Part shown: piece after piece, positions 5,344 through 5,464 of the stretch | Layout: every line of letters starts with the position of its first letter | Numbering within the stretch: position 1 is the first letter of the stretch | Assembly: GCA_003651105.1 (NCBI GenBank) | Contig: QMTN01000039.1 | Span: forward strand, 1 to 5,464 | Direction: 5' to 3' | From: Thermoplasmata archaeon | GTDB lineage: Archaea; Thermoplasmatota; E2; DHVEG-1; B18-G2 | DNA length: 5,464 nt | The notes under the pieces: model-generated | Databases searched by the model: none | Told to the model about the DNA's origin: nothing | Seen by the model: the letters and a program-made list of their open reading frames with translations, nothing else | Made by a program: the position numbers and the translations under genes

Positions 5344-5464
5344 GCTGTTCACTCGATCCACCAGAATAGAGGATAGGGCAAAAAGGATTACACCTCCAGC
5401 CACGTCCGTCAACCAGTGGATGGAGAGGTAGATGACAGAAAATACGACCCCGAATGCGGAGAGC
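5344..5464 (-). CDS. Partial PAP2-superfamily-like membrane protein C-terminus, in frame with cca
   Basis: The last 40 codons before the cca ATG, truncated by the window edge, encode a hydrophobic segment containing FSVIYLSIHWLTDVAGGVIL and then FALSSILVDRV. This matches the third PAP2 (type 2 phosphatidic acid phosphatase) motif, SRx5Hx3D, including its conserved His and Asp (HWLTD), followed by the usual last transmembrane helix. Such proteins dephosphorylate lipid or isoprenoid phosphates at the membrane. The Arg of the SR pair is Val here, so activity may be altered. No stop codon occurs between this segment and cca in the shared frame. Either the two are one fused protein, the stop has been lost, or there is a frameshift error. 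Family identity rests on about 30 residues and is moderately sure. Confidence 0.6.

Noticed and set aside
5344..5412. TTG at 5412 as the start of a longer CCA enzyme
   Set aside because: The TTG codon is the Leu of the PAP2-like HWLTD motif and has no ribosome site; it is part of the upstream coding segment rather than a start.

Overview
This 5.46-kb window reads as an archaeal chromosome fragment. The evidence is a class I (archaeal-type) CCA-adding enzyme, two archaellin-like proteins with class III signal regions, TATA-type promoter elements about 25-28 bp from start codons (implying leaderless mRNAs), a strong GGAGG ribosome site, and frequent AGG/AGA arginine and ATA isoleucine codons of the kind common in thermophilic Euryarchaeota. 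The lineage cannot be fixed from the sequence alone; a euryarchaeon is the best guess. Nearly every base is coding.

Left part (1-1683): two archaellin-type genes diverge from a roughly 210-bp control region. The minus-strand gene (47-904) is unusual. A complete small beta-rich domain resembling an Sm/LSm fold precedes a standard archaellin signal/core region in the same frame. The plus-strand gene (1114-1683) is a diverged archaellin-like paralogue with a five-residue leader. The control region holds a perfect 12-bp stem-loop that would form the 5' end of the minus-strand mRNA, a strong Shine-Dalgarno on that side only, two TTG...CAA palindromes 29 bp apart, and a TATA box on each side. No other archaellum gene (arlC-J, arlK) is visible.

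Middle (1680-3265): purH, a full-length bifunctional AICAR transformylase/IMP cyclohydrolase for the last two steps of IMP synthesis. Its stop codon overlaps that of the plus-strand archaellin-like gene by 4 bp, tail to tail. It has its own AT-rich promoter, flanked by a 7-bp inverted repeat.

Right part (3266-5464): a minus-strand run in the order PAP2-like membrane phosphatase tail, cca, and a RuvC/RNase H-fold predicted nuclease. The cca stop and the nuclease start share an ATGA overlap, so these two are translationally coupled. The PAP2-like segment at the window edge runs into cca in the same frame with no stop codon, which suggests a membrane-tethered CCA enzyme, a lost stop codon, or a sequencing frameshift.

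The two points most worth following up are both domain fusions: Sm-like to archaellin, and PAP2-like to CCA-adding enzyme.
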